This document shows positions 33,103-45,296 of a DNA stretch of 64,000 nt, one piece after another. Position 1 is the stretch's first letter. Every line of letters begins with the position of its first letter. The stretch comes from Allium sativum (taxonomy: Eukaryota > Streptophyta > Magnoliopsida > Asparagales > Amaryllidaceae), in contig CM060924.1 in NCBI GenBank assembly GCA_030737875.1, forward strand, positions 146,500,197 through 146,564,196, in the 5' to 3' direction. The translations under genes were made by a program, and so were the position numbers. The notes beneath the pieces are model-generated. The model saw only the letters and a list, made by a program, of their open reading frames with translations, was not told where the DNA came from and did no database searches.

Positions 33103-35676
33103 TGTAACGACCCGCATTCTACGCATCATAGGATCGTAGAATATTTACTTCTGTCACATACTAAGTCGTATGGTCATGTAACTTTGGGAGACGACTATTG
33201 GGGTCATTTCCCATGTTCATGATTTTTCCCAATTTTTAAATGACCATTTTACCCCTAGTTGGCACTGTTTTGGCCATAACTTTTGACTGGAAAGGAATTT
33301 TGACCTGAAACCACTTCCATTGGCTTCGGATGATGGTTTCTCTTTCCGTAGAGTGGTCACATTAGCCAAACGGACTCACCGTTTGGGAGATATGGCTGAA
33401 ACAAGTTTCAGATGGTGAAAAACAGCTTAATTGGGCTTAACCGGGTGATTAGCAGCTAGGCCCAGAGGGGAATTTCGGGTTTAGGGGTATATAGGGGCTG
33501 ATTAGGGTTAGAAAACATTTCTTTAGACATTTTCCAGCCGCCACTTTCATTCCTCTTAACCTAGCCATGGCCTCCACCCTCTAAAACTCTTCAAAACACC
33601 TCTTAATCACTTTCTAATTGAAGATTAGGCTTAGCAAACATCAAATCAAGAAGTATTAACACGAGAACCGAGGTAGAGCTGCTGTGTAAGATTGGGAACA
33701 TCGCCAAATCAGAGAATATTTCAGTTTTGGGGTTTTAGTTGTGGCAAAGGTGAGTGATTTGCATAGTTTTTGCACTAATTACGGTAATTAAGGGTAATTA
33801 GTGAAGATTAGCGAATTTATACACTAATAAATTCTGGAAAAATGTTTAGAAATTCTCAAATAATATTTTATGCTTCTGTTAGGAATTTGGTTCAATTTGA
33901 TTAAGTTTTGTTAACCCTATGATTAGTTTTACTTAAGCATGCTATGGGAAAATATGAAGTTTTTAGTCACTTTTGATCCATTTTGATTCATTTGAATTGT
34001 TGTTTACTGTTTGTGGTTGCTATTACATGTTGCTATGACTCTATGGTATGTTTTATGATTGATTAGAATAGTTAAATTGGTCGAAAACGTCGTCGAATGG
34101 CGTAGAAAGCTCGCTGGAAAGTTGCAGAAATGTGCAGGTTCCTAACCGGTTCGGATCGGATGAGGCTCGGATCGGATATGTGAACTGGGCAAGAAAACCG
34201 ACCCGAACTGGAGTTTGACACCTAGGAGACTTGGCGAGAAGGAAGGCCGTTTACTTAGAGTTGGAGTGGACAAGGGGATCGGATCGGAAATAAACCTTTG
34301 GGAGAACTAGCAAGAGGGAAGGCCACGCGGATCAGATGACAAGGAGGGATCGGATCGGAATACGTGAAGAAATGAGGGAGCGGATCGGAGCACTGGAAGG
34401 AAGGACACCCGACCCGACCCGGAGGAGGACACCGACCCGACCCAAAGTGGAGTACCCGACCCGAACCGAATGGAAAGATGACAAGGAAGGAGGACCGACC
34501 CGAACCGATGAAGGTGATGACTCCCGACCCGAACCGATGAAGGTGATGACTACCGAACCGAACCAAATTCTAGGACTGTTAATGCGCGACAACTCTTCTG
34601 AAGACCCACTCCAATTCGACCAAACCCGAGATGCAAAGGTAGTCCAAATGAGAAGTTAGGACTTAAGATTCAGATGGGAATCAACGAGTTCGCTTCATGG
34701 TTGGGCTTTGCTGCGGGACGCGTGCCAAGGAGTTATCGACGTCTATAGCTTTGGACCACTATGGTAGGAGGTACGAAGGGGGATTCAGGGCCATTATGGC
34801 ATCGGTAGAACCAAGGGCTACAACCAATGAAGTGGGTCATTGAAATGTTTGGTCATGACTCCATATGTTTGGCTTGGTCATAGCAAGGGTTTCTACAAGT
34901 CGGGATTCGTCGTTGCCTCAGTTTGTCTAGTGTTCCAAAGTGGTAGATATCGTATGCTTTACGCACTGAGTGAGAGATGTGAGGATGGTTGCTATGGATG
35001 ATTTGTTTGCTATCATTGTGACATGCACACCCCACCCCCGTATCCTTACATTATTTATTATGGTACCTTAGAGTATTGTACGGTATGTGGTACTAACTCT
35101 TTGGTTGCAGGTCCAGGTGCAGGTATGGTTTAGTATACCTGTTATTATTCTGTTTAGATGCTTATCGCTCATACCAGGATTTATGTCTGACCCAGAGTTT
35201 TATGTCTCGTCTTATTACTCTGGGTGCTCACACGAGCAGACTAGAGACAGGTTAGCTGGTGATGCACGGGTAGATGATCCGGAGACGAGCAGGAGGCTTC
35301 CACGTAATACATATACATAGTATTCTCCCTGTGTTGTTGAAGATCACTGCTTGGGCATTGGTGGTGCATCTTCTACTTTAGTTTTCTTTTGTTAGAGACA
35401 GTAAATTTGGAAAGTTGTAATAAGCTGTATTTGGATTTCCGCTGCTCTGATGTTGACATTGATTATTAGTTATCAGCTTATGCACTGTCTCGCCTGTTTT
35501 ATGTCAAGTATGTTATTATTATATTTTATCCCATGCGATGTGAGACATTCTACAGGTTCCTTGATTAGTTCATTTCCTTCTTCCTTTTCCTTCTAACGAC
35601 TCGTTCCGTGCTAACTGGACGTGTGTACAGCGCACTTTTGGAGTAGATGCCGGTTGGTGCAGGGTGGGCCGTCACA
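33103..35676 (+). repeat. 3' LTR of element B (2574 bp)
   Basis: Same length as the 5' LTR; ends CCGTCACA. Differences from the 5' copy are single-base changes, most of them C/T or G/A. TATA box at 33488-33494. Confidence 0.95.
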
Positions 35677-35681
35677 GTCTG

Positions 35682-36122
35682 TATATGAAAGTGAAAAAGT
35701 ATGTATATGTGATTTATATAGACAGATTGACTGTATGAGTGTTGTAGAGAGAATTGTACAAATATTTGTAATAAACAGATTTGTTTGAAATAAAATATTA
35801 TTTTATTGTTGTCAAACAAACTTGTCTATTTTATTCAGTTTATTTACAAGTACAAATATCATGTGAATGTATTTAAATAGTGGAGTATTAAATAATTGTA
35901 CTGTTTGAATGTTGAAATAGAATATTCAGTTTAAATAAAATACTGTACAAATATATGAATGTCTATACAGTCGTATTCTTTTTAAATATAAATATTATAT
36001 TCAAGTCTGTGATGTATATATAGAACCGTACAGTAACAAACACACTTAAAATAATATTTATTTGGTTGTTATCATCAAACAAAAATCATATAATTGTGTA
36101 TACAACTACGTCATATACAACA
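35682..36122 (-). repeat. 3' LTR of TR-GAG element, remainder
   Basis: Continues after element B and its second TSD copy; matches about 43327-43767 of the sister LTR and ends ATACAACA. Confidence 0.92.
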
Positions 36123-36141
36123 ATCTCCCCCTTTTGATGAT
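36123..36141 (-). promoter_or_regulatory. Polypurine tract of TR-GAG element
   Basis: Sense CATCAAAAGGGGGAGAT immediately before the LTR, the form known from Sirevirus-type Copia elements. Confidence 0.9.
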
Positions 36142-36305
36142 GACAAACAAATAAAAGATTTTGAGCATAATAAATGTGTTTGATAGTGAATTTTGAACTC
36201 CCCCTATAACTGTGCATGAATGAACTGAATAATAATGAATTTTCAAAATTTTCAAAGTTAAAAATATTTATAAAATATTCACTCATAAATAAAAATCTCA
36301 ACCCA

Positions 36306-36327
36306 TTCTCCCCCTTTTGTTATCATC
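36306..36327 (-). promoter_or_regulatory. Second polypurine tract, about 180 bases inside
   Basis: Sense GATAACAAAAGGGGGAGAA, sharing the AAAAGGGGGAGA core and flanking GATGAT/ACAAA words with the terminal tract. Multiplied PPTs are a described trait of Sireviruses; here it supports that lineage. Confidence 0.75.
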
Positions 36328-39051
36328 AAAAGGATATAGAATTTAAAATATATATGAAAATTGACTGAAAATATAATTTAAGCATAAGAGGAAGAACGGT
36401 CATCATAAATCTCAACAGTCAAACAAAAATCATAATAAAATGAGAAGTAGTGGCATATTTCACATTGTCGAGAATGATGGATTTACGATGAAATTTTTAT
36501 ATAATTGGGAGAGTTTCAAAAACATATATTTGCAATTATTTTCCAAAAGAATTTTATAAAATTGAGCACAAAAACAGTGATGGATTTGGACTAAAATTAA
36601 TAATTCAATTTAAGTATCAACATCGTACAATCTCAAATCCCAATACTTATCAATCAACAATTCATAATACGTCATAAGATTTCAACATATTTCACAAATA
36701 GAAGATGGATTGATAGGCTGATTTTTATACACAAAGGAGAATATTTCAAATTAATTTCTATTTATAGCACATTATTTCCTTTTTCTTTTATTTATTTTTA
36801 TTTAAGAGAACACTGACCATGCATAACCAGAGCTTGGATTTTTAAATGAGGTCAGTCGCAGCTTAAATTATAAGTTGTCTCATAACTATGCATGAACAAA
36901 GCTTGGATTTTTAAATGAGGTTACAGACACACTTATATATTAATTATATATTTATCATTTCAGCTTCAAAAAAAGCTCCTCGGTATATAAAACCAATATG
37001 ATTGATAGAAATGTGGTAGGTACAGAAATGCACTGTGAAAAAAATTTGTAAACTAATTATATTATGAAATATGCTCGGCTGTATCGGGATCATTGAAAAT
37101 TTTCAATTATCACTAATTCTGAATAATAACATAGTCCAATTTCTATCACAAATATTTTGACTGTTTATACAAAAAAATTTTTTAAAAAATATTAAACTCT
37201 TCACATTAATATAAAAAACAATGGATGTCAGAATGATGATAGATAAAGGAGACGGCCGTGAAATATTTGCTAATTCAAAGATATTATAATAAATGTTCAA
37301 CCATCATGAAAAGTCTACATAAAATCTCCTCTTGATGTGAAATATACTACAGTCACAATTCATCACAATTTCAAAATCTGTTAATAATTTTGACGAATTA
37401 TAAGTATAGTTCAATTTGGATATAGGTTTCAATTTTTGAATGAATAATCAATAAATAACTTTAAAATTGAAGATCAATTACAAGAGGGATATGCAAAACT
37501 ATGCAAGACAAGAATAGGGTGTGAAATCCATACAAGATGAAGATTCAAAAACAGATGGATGAGCAAAAATATATGGCACTTCTAAACTGGTACCACTTGA
37601 TGTCTTTATTCACGAGGATTTTAAAAATGACACTAGAGACGAACAAAGATATCTCAAACAACAAAATCATAATCACAAAGCATAAGCAGGCTTAGGTTAA
37701 CAAATCAAGCAATTTAATTTCAACTATCAGAGCATGGTATAGATTTGATAGCAAAACAAGTAGTCACCAAGCAATTTCAAAAGAGGTTCCTTCTATCAGA
37801 GCAGCAAACCAAAAAAATTATCAAAGCAAGCAGTTACCAATTTCCAATATTAAGGCAGCACAAATAGTTTCAAAGCAGAACTTGTCAAGATGACAGTCAC
37901 ATAAGATGATTCATGATCTAAGATTAGAAATACCATTTATTTTAAATCAGTTGATGGAATATGAAGATATCAGGATTCAATGAATCAATCATACTAGATT
38001 ATAGATTTCAGATTCAAGATATGTGTGTGATTCAATAAATCAATAATTTCAAATGATTTTAAACAAAAAAATATTCAAATCAAATAATCATGAAATAGCA
38101 GTGAGTTTTAAGGCCTGATTTCCAAAGAATTTTCCACAAGTATTTTCTGACAAGTACACGAGAAATTTCAGATCATTTACATCAAGTTTGGGAGGTATTC
38201 ATGATCCAAAAAAATTAAGAAATAATTTATTTGAAATCACTTGAATCAATGTCAAGTTTGAGATATAATGAATTAGTCACACAAGATTGATAATTTCAAA
38301 TTTTAGAGGTGTGTGATATTCAGAATATTAAGAATTTCAGATGATTTCAAACAAACCAATTTCACCCATGATGATCATGAATATAAGATGAATTTCTAGA
38401 TTTATCACTGTAATTCAAAAAAAAAAATCAATATATCCAAGCCAATCTAAAAAATAATGAAATTATCACAACTAATAAATATTGGTGTGCTGTAATGAGT
38501 ATATTATTTCAACCCTTTCCAAAATGAATTAGAAGAAACTCGAAACAACAGAGATGTGTGAAATTCCAATAAACTTTCAGATCATCAAAATAATTTAGAA
38601 TTCAGATTAACAGTGTTCAAGATATAATATGAATGCTTCAGCACTATTAAGAATTCAAAAAAAAAAAAAACTTCAAAACAAATGCAGGTATATGCACGTT
38701 TAAGTTCAGGATCTAAAAATGAATGAAACGTAAAAGTGTTATTTAAATGAAGTGGATTTCCAAAAGAAAATTGAATTTTGCAATCGGAAGTTAATGAAGC
38801 ACAGAATAATAAGAATATGGCAGTGACAAATCAAATCAGAACAAATAAACAAAAATAAAAAGAAGGGGGTGAAGGAAAGAATACAAAAAAAAATATTTAC
38901 AAAGATGAGGTTAGAAATTATACCTGAAAACGATGTAAACCAGAACCTCTAACTCACCAAGATCGGCTAAGAAACATATGCTGTTTAGCTTCAAGATGTG
39001 CAATGATATTCGATTCTTCTAGAATGTCGTTCGTTAGCCAGAATCTAGTAC
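36328..39051 (-). other. Non-coding AT-rich interior of TR-GAG element
   Basis: About 2.7 kb where an autonomous Copia element would hold pol. I see no D-S/T-G protease, integrase, Y-V-D-D RT or RNase H motif in any frame, and no env-like frame. It is rich in short words such as AATTTCA, ATCAAAT and CAGATTTC. A mirrored pair GAGCTTGGATTTTTAAATGAG recurs at about 36830 and 36899 as direct copies. Confidence 0.7.
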
Positions 39052-40509
39052 CTAAGCATTTAAAGGATCGAGTGGTCTAACAAAGATAGTTTTTCCACTC
39101 ATAGCTATGTGTCGAACTTTCGGTACCCAAGCTTGTTTGAATAGCAACCCATCAGAATTTACCAAAGTGCCTTTAGGGACCCAGATCTGTTTGAATTTTG
39201 ATGAATTCACTGTATTTCTTTTTAGGGTCCAGGATTGTTTAGATAAATTCTTATAAAATGATTTCACATCACGATTTTAATTCAAATAACCTTTGAAATT
39301 TTCAGAGTTTAAATTTTCAAGATGAATCTTCCCAAAGCTGTTTGAGGGATTCTTCAAATCAATTGGATTTTGTTTTTAAAAAACATTTGTATTCCCAAAT
39401 CCGACTCCACATTTATTTCTAGCAGAAAATTGGTTTTTCAACAACATATTTAAAGATTTTTCTCCATCAGAAAATTTAACCAAAGTTTACTCTAGTTGTT
39501 GAATTTTGAATTTAAGACCACCGTTCTCTTTTATTAAATCTGAACAGCGGTTATTAGTGATCTTCCCTTCAGCATCATATTGTTTTAAAAACAAATTTTT
39601 AGATTCAAGTAATTCAATTCTGACTTAGGACTCAGAAATTTCAGATTAAAATTGTTTTTGTTTTTCAAACTCAAATTTCTTGGATCTTTCAACCTCATTT
39701 TCAAGTTCTTCTAAAATCAAACTTGATTTCAACAAGTTCTCCTTTTCAGCAATTTCAAATTTGGAATTTATATCTGTTTTAAAATTTTCAAATTCCTTTT
39801 GCAGAAGGTTATTCAAATTTGATAACTCAGTCTTGTTCTCATTTAAGATCATAATTTCATTTTCGAACTTTTGAATATTTTTATTGAGATGAACAAGATT
39901 GGTTTTCAATTTCAAACATTTTTTGCAAACTGAATTTGAAGAATTTTTAACATATTCAAGTTGTGATTCCAAATTACCAATTTTGCTGGTCAACTCAAAA
40001 TTCTTAGATTTCAGAGACTTATTTTTCAGTTGGAGTCTATCAACAGATTTCGTTAAATCAAGACACATGTAAACCAGATCTTCATATGAGAAATTTTCTG
40101 TTTCATCATTTGTTGATTCTCCATCATTTGATCCATCTAAAGTTTCATCTACATGACTTGTTAAGCATGGATCTGAATCTGAGTTGTCATCCTGGGGTTT
40201 TGAGCTATTGTCAGATTTTCCATACAGTTTGTTGAGAGTTCTCCAGACTTCCTGTGCAGTCAAACAGTGGGAGATAAGATCAAGCTGATTATTACTGAGA
40301 TAAGAATAGAGAATATGCATAACATGGGCATTGACAACTTTATTTTTCTTATCTAATATATCTCCCATATTTTCGATAATATTCCAAAAATTAACAGATT
40401 TTAAATATAATTCGAATTTTGATTTCAATATTAAAAAATCTGTTCCATTAAAAATTATTGGAATATCACTGGACTGACTATCAGAAGACAAACAACTAGA
40501 ATTCACCAT
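39052..40509 (-). pseudogene. gag: Copia-type Gag of the TR-GAG element
   Basis: Main open part is 287 codons from ATG 40509 to a stop at 39646; the same frame continues with a few stops to about 39052. The N terminus has the Copia gag layout: F-N-G-T-D-F-L-I-L-K..L-Y-L-K near 40450, then L-T-A-Q-E-V-W-R-T-L-N-K-L-Y-G near 40230, the UBN2-like capsid region. An acidic S/D-rich linker and a long coiled coil (repeated K/L/N/E heptads, 40080-39650) follow; a C-K-K-C pair lies near 39920. Towards 39200 come W-V-P-K motifs (two copies), which in Copia elements lie between gag and protease. No classical CCHC knuckle is kept. It would supply the capsid only. Confidence 0.8.
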
Positions 40510-40533
40510 TTCTCTAGGTTAAAGAAAACACCT

Positions 40534-40545
40534 ACTCTGATACCA
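40534..40545 (-). promoter_or_regulatory. Primer-binding site of TR-GAG element
   Basis: Sense TGGTATCAGAGT, initiator-Met tRNA complement with one end mismatch, two bases after the 5' LTR (AACAAG spacing). Confidence 0.9.
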
Positions 40546-40547
40546 CT

Positions 40548-43500
40548 TGTTGGATCTAGAATAACCCTAGAGGGAGGGTGAATAGGGTTTTTCACAGTTT
40601 TTCGTTGAGTTAAGAAAAACTGACAGGATATTAAATAATAAACAGATCATAACAGCAGAAATAAAAAGCAGAAAGGAAATAAAACACAGAGATACCCAGC
40701 TTCGGTAAAATCCTGCCTACTACTGCATTCCTAAGGTTTCTACTAGGACTCAATAACAAATCCCGCATATAGACACTGGAAACTCGCACTCCCTGTACTA
40801 ACCCTACGCTCAAAACCCTAGACTGACTGATATCCTCTCGACCAGATTTTCCTGAATTACAAACCCGTAATCCGTAACCCTAGTTTTTTACAGACTCTAG
40901 TAAACTGCTAGAATTTTACAGACTCTAGAGCTGATCGAATGATTACAAATGAAATTGAAACAACACGAAAATTAAAACAATTAAAAACCCCTGGAGTTAA
41001 ATTAAAAGGGTCATCCCCTTTCCAAATGAAAACATGGCTTAGTCAAGTGAAAAGTAGGTCGGCCACTTCAATTCACTTCTGTTCGATATTTTCTTATGCT
41101 CTAAAAAAAATGGCAGAGGCGATTGAAAAAGGCTAGGGTTTTTTGAAAGAAATCCTCCCAAATCGATTCAAAGCTTGATTAAATAGAGCTGCGATTTCTA
41201 TGATTGTTCCACTGCTTTGAGCTGCTCTCTCTTGATCGATTCGGATGCTCTCTGGCGATCGAAACCCTAAAAATTGTAAGTGATTTTATCTTGAATTCTT
41301 CGAATTGTTTTTCGTTGGATTTCTATCTTGCCGATGATGATATGGTGTAGCTTATATAGGGCAGAGAAACCATAGAAACAACACTGATTTCGTCGTATGA
41401 CTTGATTTGATTTCTTGAATGATTTCCTCTTTTGGCTTGCCTTGGTTTTTTAAAAAACTTACGTGATTTTCCTCTTTTGAATTTCTCGACTTTAATTGGG
41501 TGCCATGGACATGTTGTCAAATACAGATTTGTGAAATACTGGAAAGTTTCCTCTTTTGAATTTCTTGATTTGTTAAAGTATTTTTTTGCCAAAAATGTTT
41601 GCAGGAAATCTGAAATAAGAAAATTCTATCTTGCTGAGAATAACACTAATTCAATTTAGGATTGACCTTGCCATATATGTGAATTCTCGAATTTAATTGC
41701 CAAAAAGAAATGTATTGTCTTGCCAAATAACAACTGGAAACAGATATTTGATTTTGCCCAGACAATGATACTAGATTATCATGCCAAATAAAACTGTGAT
41801 TACCACTTGCCACTTTTGCTTCTCCAATGAATGAAATCTGAAATTGATGCCTTGTTCTCTCTGATTATTTGGAAATAAATGATTCATTCTGTTTTAACAA
41901 AACTGTCGAGAATACATGATTTTTTCTGGTCATTTTGGAAACACTGCATCCTATTCACAGTTGCATCATGTATATATACCTATGCTGCTGCAATACTTCA
42001 TTTATAGTTAGTGCATGTATGAAAAATGCCAATGCCGTTAACATCAGTTTGCACCACCTATGTACTGTATGCACCACCACTGTTTTGACCATTGTTGTTT
42101 TGAGTTGCACCACTTTTTCATTGTATTAAGCACAGTCCTTATGTTGAACAGTGAGGCTTGACCATTTGCACATCATGCTGAACCTGAATTTAACCATGTA
42201 TATGTTCAATGCCTATTTGTACTTGCTCCTCCATATGTTTGCCTATATACTTGTGCACATGATTCACCATGAATTTGCTATAGCATACACCATGTATATA
42301 TGCTTTCTACTGTTGTTTTGTCAATGTTCACTTGAATGTGATTTCATTGTTGAATGTAATTTGTATGTGCACATCTTTATTTCTGCTCCATCACACCATC
42401 TCAGTGTTGAACCATCATTTGTGCATATGTGCATAGTCATGTGTGTTTCCCCTTTCCAAGCTGAAATACCCTATATGTTTTCCACTTGTTGTTCACCTAT
42501 GATGTTGCTGCATGTCTATCATTTATAGAAAAAATACTTTTGGCTAATCCTGTAGTCAACTTTAAAAACTTGAATGCCAATTCATACTACTATTTCTGGA
42601 CATCAAAAGCTTGTTGCTCTCTGGTTTGATTGCTTTGAACTCATGCATGTGCACATATATGTTTATGCACTGTCTCAATCTTGCATCATGCACATGCTGT
42701 ACACTTGAATCACTTTACTCTTGAACTCGGTCATGTTTAATTTCTGGAAATAACTTTGCTGCCAAATTTGTATACTGCTGCTTGTGTCCTCGACCATTTT
42801 GAATACTATCCACATATGTTGGCTTGTTGTTGTCTTACGGAATCACCTTGCATTTGCTGAACATGTTGATTTGAGAGCTTGAACTTGTATTTGATTGTCC
42901 CACTATTGATTGTGCACATAATCGAGTTGGTCAATGTGGCTGCTCCTCAGTGTTCGCTGATAGGCGAGGCAGTGCACACGTGTATATATATGCTCGCGTG
43001 TACATGCAGCCTTCAGACGAGTTTTCATGTCCCTGCACAGTAACATGTGTATATACATACACACGTACGTGTATACATGTATGTGCGTGTGCTACATTCA
43101 CAAATCATATCAAGTCATGAAAAATGATGAGAAACACACCGAAATTCTGAGGCAAATAAAATTTTAAAAATAAAATTTATATTTGCATGCATTCTGTTTC
43201 ATTTCTATTACAATGTACTGTGTGTGTGTGTGTTTCATTGTGATAGGTAAGCAGATGATGACAAGACTGATAGAGAGCTGTTAAGACAGAAGACAGTGAA
43301 TGAAGCAGTGTCAGTAAATGTGTTTGTATATGAAAGTGAAAACGTACGTATATATGATTTGTATAGACAGAGTGACTGTATGAGTGTTGTACAGAGAATT
43401 GTACAAATATTTGTAATAAACAGATTTGTTTGAAATAAAATATTATTTTATTGTTGTCAAATAAACTTGTCTATTTTGTTCAGTTTTTTTACAAGTACAA

Positions 43501-43767
43501 ATATCATGTGAATGTATTTAAATAGTGGAGTATTAAATAGCTGTACTGTTTGAATGTTGAAATAGAATATTCAGTTTAAATAAAATACTGTACGAATATA
43601 TGAATGTCTGTACAGTCATATTCTATTTAAATATAAATATTATATTCCTGTCTGATATGTATATATTGAACAGTACAGTGACAAACACATTTAAAATAAT
43701 ATTTATTTGGTTGTTATCATCAAACAAAAATCATATAATTGTGTATACAACTACGTCATATACAACA
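40548..43767 (-). repeat. 5' LTR of TR-GAG element (3220 bp)
   Basis: Uninterrupted LTR, TGTTGGATC...TACAACA on the plus strand. TATA box at 41360-41351 (sense). Short reading frames within (41935-42129, 42151-42528) recur in the other LTR and are not supported as genes. Confidence 0.93.
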
Positions 43768-43818
43768 AAACGGACACTGTATGAAGAAGTTATTAAGCCA
43801 TGAAGTTTGTATGCATAT

Positions 43819-43821
<3 letters not shown>

Positions 43822-43850
<29 letters not shown>
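43822..43850. repeat. (TA)n microsatellite in solo LTR
   Basis: About 29 bases of TA shortly after the LTR resumes. Confidence 0.9.
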
Positions 43851-43854
<4 letters not shown>

Positions 43855-44045
43855 AATTAAATAAATAAATATTCAAAAAAATTCAAAACAGCGAATCGGG
43901 AGGGGAACAGCCGAACCTCCCCATTTTGGGGGTTGACCCGAGGCCTTTGGGTCGACCCAAGTGTCGATCCGGGGTGTTTGGGTGTCGACCCGTGGCCCGA
44001 TTCACCCTAGGGCATATGCGACATCTGAATGATGGAGACTGGCAA

Positions 44046-44054
44046 CTATAAATA
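44046..44054 (+). promoter_or_regulatory. TATA box of the nested solo LTR
   Basis: CTATAAATA followed by ACCTCATTTCTCTTG, closely matching the promoter block at 3082. A partial GTCGAC cluster (GTTGAC 43932, GTCGAC 43951, GTCGAT 43963, GTCGAC 43984) lies 60-115 bases upstream. Confidence 0.7.
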
Positions 44055-45082
44055 TACCTCATTTCTCTTGTTTTCTCATACTAAAAAACAATGGAGGCCA
44101 GATGCCGTCAGTGTCTGAACTGAATCTAATCCTTTCTTCTTCTACAAATCAAGTTTAAAAGATTCAAACATTTCAGCTATAGATATAAGATTCAACACCG
44201 ACAATTTCTTTTCTATCTTCAAAAATCCAAACACTGCGAGTTAGTTACTTTTAGATTTAAATGATTAAAAGTAAATGCGGTATGACTGCGATTTAGATAT
44301 ATGCCTATGATTGAATCATATTGGGTCTACCTTTTTAGATCTAATTCGCTTGTGGTTAATTTATCATGTCATAGTAGATCTACCTTTATAAATGTAATTC
44401 GCTTGTGGTTAATTTATCATGTCATGCTAGATCTTTTTAGATCTAATTCGCTTGTGGTTAATTTATCATGTCATGCTAGATCTTTTTAGATCTAGTTTGT
44501 GGTTAATTTGTCATGTCATAATTGTGGATCTTAAATTATTATCATGCTAGATCTACCCTTATAGATCTAATTCACTTGTGGTTAATTAATCATGTCACAT
44601 TTGTGGATCTTAAACTTTACCTATCATGTGGTGATTAATTTAGATATATCATTAATAAGAAATATGAATCCCTATTTATTCATGCCTATTATGACATCCT
44701 TCATATGTTAGATCTAGTTTTATTATCACATGCTCAGTAGATATATTTTTAGATGTCCACCTTATCACTATGCCAATTAAATGTTTATGTCACTTTTATT
44801 AAAATAATCGCTATTGTCATCTTTCATTTTTATTGTTTATGGCTAGGCTACTTTCTAGCCTAGACATAATGCCAAATATATGTGAATGCGTTAGTTACGG
44901 AACGGGGGAAAACATTAGAATTGGCATAACTTGAATGATAAGTATGAATTTGGACATATAATCCATTATGAATATAATTGGGTAAATGGGCATGAACACC
45001 TATAAAGACATAGGTATAATTAATTGGTAAATAATTAAAATGCCTAGGATTACAGTAATTAGAAAACTGTAATGGCACCTAT

Positions 45083-45296
45083 AACACGAGGTTAGATTGC
45101 ATTTGTGGTGGAAGTCTACCTGGTCCCGACCGGCATATCCAGCAACCGAAAATGTTGAATCTAATGTGAGGGGTCTAAGAATACAAATACGAGACGGGCT
45201 AAGACACGAGGTTAGGCCCAACTTGTGGAAGAAGCCTGCCAGGACTCGACCGCCATATCGAGCATCCACAAGTTGTAGGCCTAATGTGGGAGGTCT
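45083..45296 (+). other. Tandem pair of conserved stem-loops (solo LTR)
   Basis: Modules 45083-45178 and 45200-45296. Module 1 arms TTAGATT (45092)/AATCTAA (ends 45164). Module 2 arms TTAGGCC (45212)/GGCCTAA (ends 45284) and CAACTTGTGGA/TCCACAAGTTG, the longest stem of the set. Flanks ACACGAGGTT and ATGTGRGRGGTCT are as in the other LTRs. Confidence 0.75.

Larger units (their letters stand above)
25797..35676 (+). mobile_element. Element B: full-length, young Tekay-like gypsy retrotransposon
   Basis: A 9880-bp element with perfect TSDs GTCTG (25792-25796 and 35677-35681). Both LTRs are exactly 2574 bp and I count about 34 base differences (1.3%) and no indel. PBS, gag, protease, RT, RNase H, integrase, chromodomain and PPT are all present in the expected order and in a single reading frame, broken only by two stops (TAG 29507, TGA 30185), each one base from a sense codon by C-to-T. 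It lies in the 3' LTR of the TR-GAG element and is the innermost layer of the nest. Confidence 0.96.
23072..43767 (-). mobile_element. Gag-only Copia-type retrotransposon (TR-GAG, Sirevirus-like)
   Basis: Minus-strand element with perfect TSDs AAACG (23067-23071 and 43768-43772), LTR ends TGTTGGATC...TACAACA, an initiator-Met PBS (40545-40534), a PPT (36141-36123) and a 4.4-kb interior. The interior holds one decayed Copia gag (39052-40509) and no protease, integrase, RT or RNase H motif in any frame I examined. That is the architecture named TR-GAG in plants: non-autonomous, moved by proteins from elsewhere. The purine tract AAAAGGGGGAGAT and its second copy point to the Sirevirus (SIRE/Maximus) lineage. 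Its 3' LTR was later hit by element B. The two LTRs differ visibly (about ten differences in the first 120 bases), so it is older than B. Confidence 0.88.

Noticed and set aside
36328..39051. An env-like gene, as in some Sireviruses, in the TR-GAG interior
   Set aside because: No frame longer than about 70 codons with signal peptide or membrane segments is present.
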